Below are positions 61,929 to 64,000 of a stretch of 64,000 nt of DNA, one piece after another (the first letter of the stretch is position 1; the number at the start of each line of letters is the position of its first letter). The stretch covers positions 62,001 to 126,000 of the forward strand of contig JAEZCE010000017.1 of assembly GCA_023429995.1 (NCBI GenBank), in the 5' to 3' direction. Source of the stretch: Bacillota bacterium. Its GTDB lineage: Bacteria > Bacillota > UBA4882 > UBA8346. The position numbers and the translations under genes were made by a program. The notes beneath the pieces are model-generated. The model searched no databases. It had not been told where the DNA came from and saw only the letters and a program-made list of their open reading frames with translations.

Positions 61929-62831
61929 GTGAGTCTGAATATGGTCAAATCAGGTTTATCTGAAAAAAGAGAAAAATTACTGTTAATCTTGCCGATTATT
62001 ATAGTTTTGTTGATTTTTACGACTTTTCCTTATTTGTTAACCTTGATTTTAGGCTTTTTTAAATATGATATGGCGAATCCTGGGGCAACCAGATTTTTGG
62101 GAATGCAAAATTATGTCAATGCCTTTGCGGACCTTCGCTTTTGGAATTCTCTTAAAGTATCGGCTTATTTTGTTTGCGTGGGCACTGTGATTGAATTGGT
62201 TTTCGGTGTTGGATTGGCGTTGCTGTTACAACAACTCAATCGCGGTCGTGCTCTATTTCAGTCTTTGCTCTTAATTCCAATGGTCGTCCCACCAATAGTT
62301 GTCGGGCTGAACTGGCGAATGCTTTATGATCCCAATTATGGAATGATTAATTATTTTTTTAAATTGGTGGGCTTGCATGGACAAACATGGCTATCTCAGC
62401 CCCAGTATGCATTATCGGCATTACTGATTGTTGATATTTGGCAATATACTCCTTTTGTAACTTTATTGGTTCTGGCCCTTTTAATGAATTTGCCGGAAGA
62501 ACAGTATGAAGCGGCTAAAATTGATGGAGCTTCTGGATGGCAAATGACATGGAGGATTACGTTACCGATGATTAAAACCGGTCTGACCGTAGTCGCCACT
62601 TTGAGAGCAATTGAAGCTTTCAAGGAATTTGCCAAGATTTATACCTTAACTTCCGGCGGACCGGGGATCTCAACCGAAACTCTCAATTATTATGTTTATT
62701 TAACCGGATTTGAACAGTATAAATTGGGTTATTCTTCTGCACTAGCAACGATTTTATTTATTTGCGCAATCGGTTTTAGTATGTTAATGCTAATGTTGGC
62801 CAAGAGCGGTTCTGACGGGGAGGCATCTTAA
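61929..62831 (+). CDS. Sugar/polyol ABC permease (MalF/UgpA type), second ROK cluster
   Basis: GTG 61929 with GAGGTGG nine bases upstream is preferred; ATG 61905 has no site. It has six helices and an EAA loop (YEAAKIDGASGWQMTWRITLP). Its stop TAA overlaps the ATG of the next gene by one base. Confidence 0.88.
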   Translation: MSLNMVKSGLSEKREKLLLILPIIIVLLIFTTFPYLLTLILGFFKYDMANPGATRFLGMQNYVNAFADLRFWNSLKVSAYFVCVGTVIELVFGVGLALLLQQLNRGRALFQSLLLIPMVVPPIVVGLNWRMLYDPNYGMINYFFKLVGLHGQTWLSQPQYALSALLIVDIWQYTPFVTLLVLALLMNLPEEQYEAAKIDGASGWQMTWRITLPMIKTGLTVVATLRAIEAFKEFAKIYTLTSGGPGISTETLNYYVYLTGFEQYKLGYSSALATILFICAIGFSMLMLMLAKSGSDGEAS

Positions 62832-63697
62832 TGGAGTATCAAGCAATAAATCGTAAAGGAAAAATGGACTATTCAAAAAAAGAAGCTCGAAAACAAACCT
62901 GGCTTTTTATAGTGGCTACCTTCGTTGTAATTTGTTTTCTCTTTCCAGTTGCCTGGATGTTTTTAACTTCTGTCAAGACCAGACTTGATGCTTTTGCGAT
63001 GCCGCCTGTATGGATATTTAAACCGACTTTGGAAAACTATCGATCCCTATTGCTTGGTGAACCCTTCTTCAAGTATTTGTGGAATAGTTTCTTCATATCT
63101 TCGATAGCAGCTATCCTTGCTGGAGTCCTTGGAACTCCGACTGCTTATGCTCTTTCCAGGTTTAAATTTAAAGGTAATAATCTGTTTGCTTTTTGGATTT
63201 TAGCATCAAGGATTGCGCCACCCATGGCCCTGGTATTACCATTTTTCATTATGTTTAGAGCATTCGGTTTAGTGAATAGTTATCTGTCGATTATTATTAT
63301 TTATATGACGTTGAATCTGGCTTTTGTGGTTTGGATGATGCGAGGCTATTTTGCGCAAGTCCCGATTTCGATTGAAGAAGCGGCTAAAATTGACGGCTGT
63401 TCGATTTTTGGCACCTTGCGTCGAGTCACGTTGCCGCTGGTTTCACAAGGACTGTCGGCAACTTTGGTTTTTTGTTTTATGGCCAATTGGTCTGAATTTG
63501 TATTGGCTCTTATTTTTACTGGAATTGAGACTAGAACAGCTCCAGTACTGATTTCTGGTTTCGTTACGGTTGAAGGAATCCGCTGGGGGATGATTGGGGC
63601 AGCTGGTACCATCGTGAATCTACCGGTTATCATTTTTGCAATGTTATTACAAAAATATTTTGTACGCGGGCTTACCTCTGGAGCGGTTAAATCATAA
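62831..63697 (+). CDS. Sugar/polyol ABC permease (MalG/UgpE type), second ROK cluster
   Basis: A six-helix permease with EAA loop IEEAAKIDGCSIFGTLRRVTL and tail QKYFVRGLTSGAVKS. GGGAGG lies inside the previous gene end. It works with the preceding binding protein and permease; the ATPase is elsewhere. Confidence 0.9.
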   Translation: MEYQAINRKGKMDYSKKEARKQTWLFIVATFVVICFLFPVAWMFLTSVKTRLDAFAMPPVWIFKPTLENYRSLLLGEPFFKYLWNSFFISSIAAILAGVLGTPTAYALSRFKFKGNNLFAFWILASRIAPPMALVLPFFIMFRAFGLVNSYLSIIIIYMTLNLAFVVWMMRGYFAQVPISIEEAAKIDGCSIFGTLRRVTLPLVSQGLSATLVFCFMANWSEFVLALIFTGIETRTAPVLISGFVTVEGIRWGMIGAAGTIVNLPVIIFAMLLQKYFVRGLTSGAVKS

Positions 63698-63735
63698 TTT
63701 TTTCTGAGTAATTTTATTAAAGAGAGGATTGTTTA

Positions 63736-64000
63736 ATGAAACAAGTTTACCTTCGCCAAGCTTACGATCTGGTAACCGATGAGGTTCCGATTCCATCCCC
63801 GGAAGAGGGAACTGTCGTTATTAAGATAGAAGCTTGTGGTATTTGCGCTACTGATGTTCATAGTTATCAAGGTGAAACTGTTCAGGGGAATCGATATCCG
63901 TTTCATCCGGGTCATGAAATTGCCGGAACTGTTTTTAAATTGGGGCAGGGGGTTACCGGATTATCAATTGGCGATAAAGTAGTGATTGATCCACTTTATC
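63736..64000 (+). CDS. Zinc-dependent alcohol/polyol dehydrogenase (3' partial)
   Basis: Only the first 88 residues lie in the window. The GroES-like catalytic domain is clear: EACGICATDVHSYQG with zinc-ligand Cys 37, then HPGHEIAG with His 60-Glu 61, and GDKVVIDPL. It belongs to the medium-chain dehydrogenases of the sorbitol/threonine dehydrogenase group. AGAGAGG precedes the ATG. As the gene behind a ROK-controlled importer it probably oxidises the imported sugar alcohol or a derivative. Confidence 0.85.
   Translation, partial: MKQVYLRQAYDLVTDEVPIPSPEEGTVVIKIEACGICATDVHSYQGETVQGNRYPFHPGHEIAGTVFKLGQGVTGLSIGDKVVIDPLY

Overview
The window looks like a Bacillota (Firmicutes) chromosome. It has dense same-strand operons with strong AGGAGG-type ribosome binding sites, many TTG/GTG starts, YesM/YesN two-component regulators, ROK and LacI repressors, and a flavin-based extracellular electron transfer (FLEET-type) locus. 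All sugar-binding proteins of the ABC importers carry cleavable signal peptides without a lipobox cysteine. That would be unusual in a one-membrane Firmicute and points to a diderm lineage with a periplasm (Limnochordia/Hydrogenispora-like or Halanaerobiales-like is my guess, low confidence).

Region 1 (1-6230, visibly more GC-rich than what follows): the 3' part of a FLEET-type operon. It encodes a type II NADH dehydrogenase with a membrane DoxX-like tail (cut by the window edge), a polyprenyl diphosphate synthase, a MenA-like prenyltransferase, a NusG-domain-II protein (EetA-like), a two-repeat FMN-binding protein (PplA-like) and an ApbE flavin transferase. Together they would pass electrons from NADH through a dedicated demethylmenaquinone pool to covalently flavinylated exported protein. 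Region 2 (6268-10508): an M20 peptidase, a membrane LuxR regulator, a decayed pplA-apbE chimera and an SDR dehydrogenase.

Region 3 (10877-22087): LacI-controlled glycan cluster 1, with an ABC importer, a GH127-like enzyme, a GH4 alpha-galactosidase-like enzyme, an amidohydrolase and a secreted DUF4832-like protein. Region 4 (22776-31180): a YesM/YesN pair, an LplABC-type importer and a GH8 exo-oligoxylanase, probably for xylo-oligosaccharides. Region 5 (31209-39156): LacI-controlled cluster 2 with an ABC importer, GH43 and GH39, also pentose-glycan directed.

Region 6 (39283-49338): a mosaic of small genes. It contains repeat-rich hypothetical proteins, a 21-bp minisatellite, a methyltransferase plus Zn/Mn-type ABC operon, a deletion scar joining a truncated tusA to a truncated glycosyltransferase, a phosphopantetheinyl transferase, tRNA-Gly, a c-di-GMP-I type riboswitch before a small gene, and an uncharacterised coupled GAF-like membrane module.

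Region 7 (49496-58902): a ROK regulon linked by TTAATTAATTAA-like sites, with a cytosolic sulfatase, the ROK repressor, an ABC importer, a decayed aldose epimerase, a class II aldolase and an L-fucose-isomerase-like protein. It is a candidate route for an imported sulfated sugar. Region 8 (59100-64000): a second ROK repressor, a 41-bp perfect palindrome, another ABC importer and the start of a zinc alcohol dehydrogenase, cut by the right edge.
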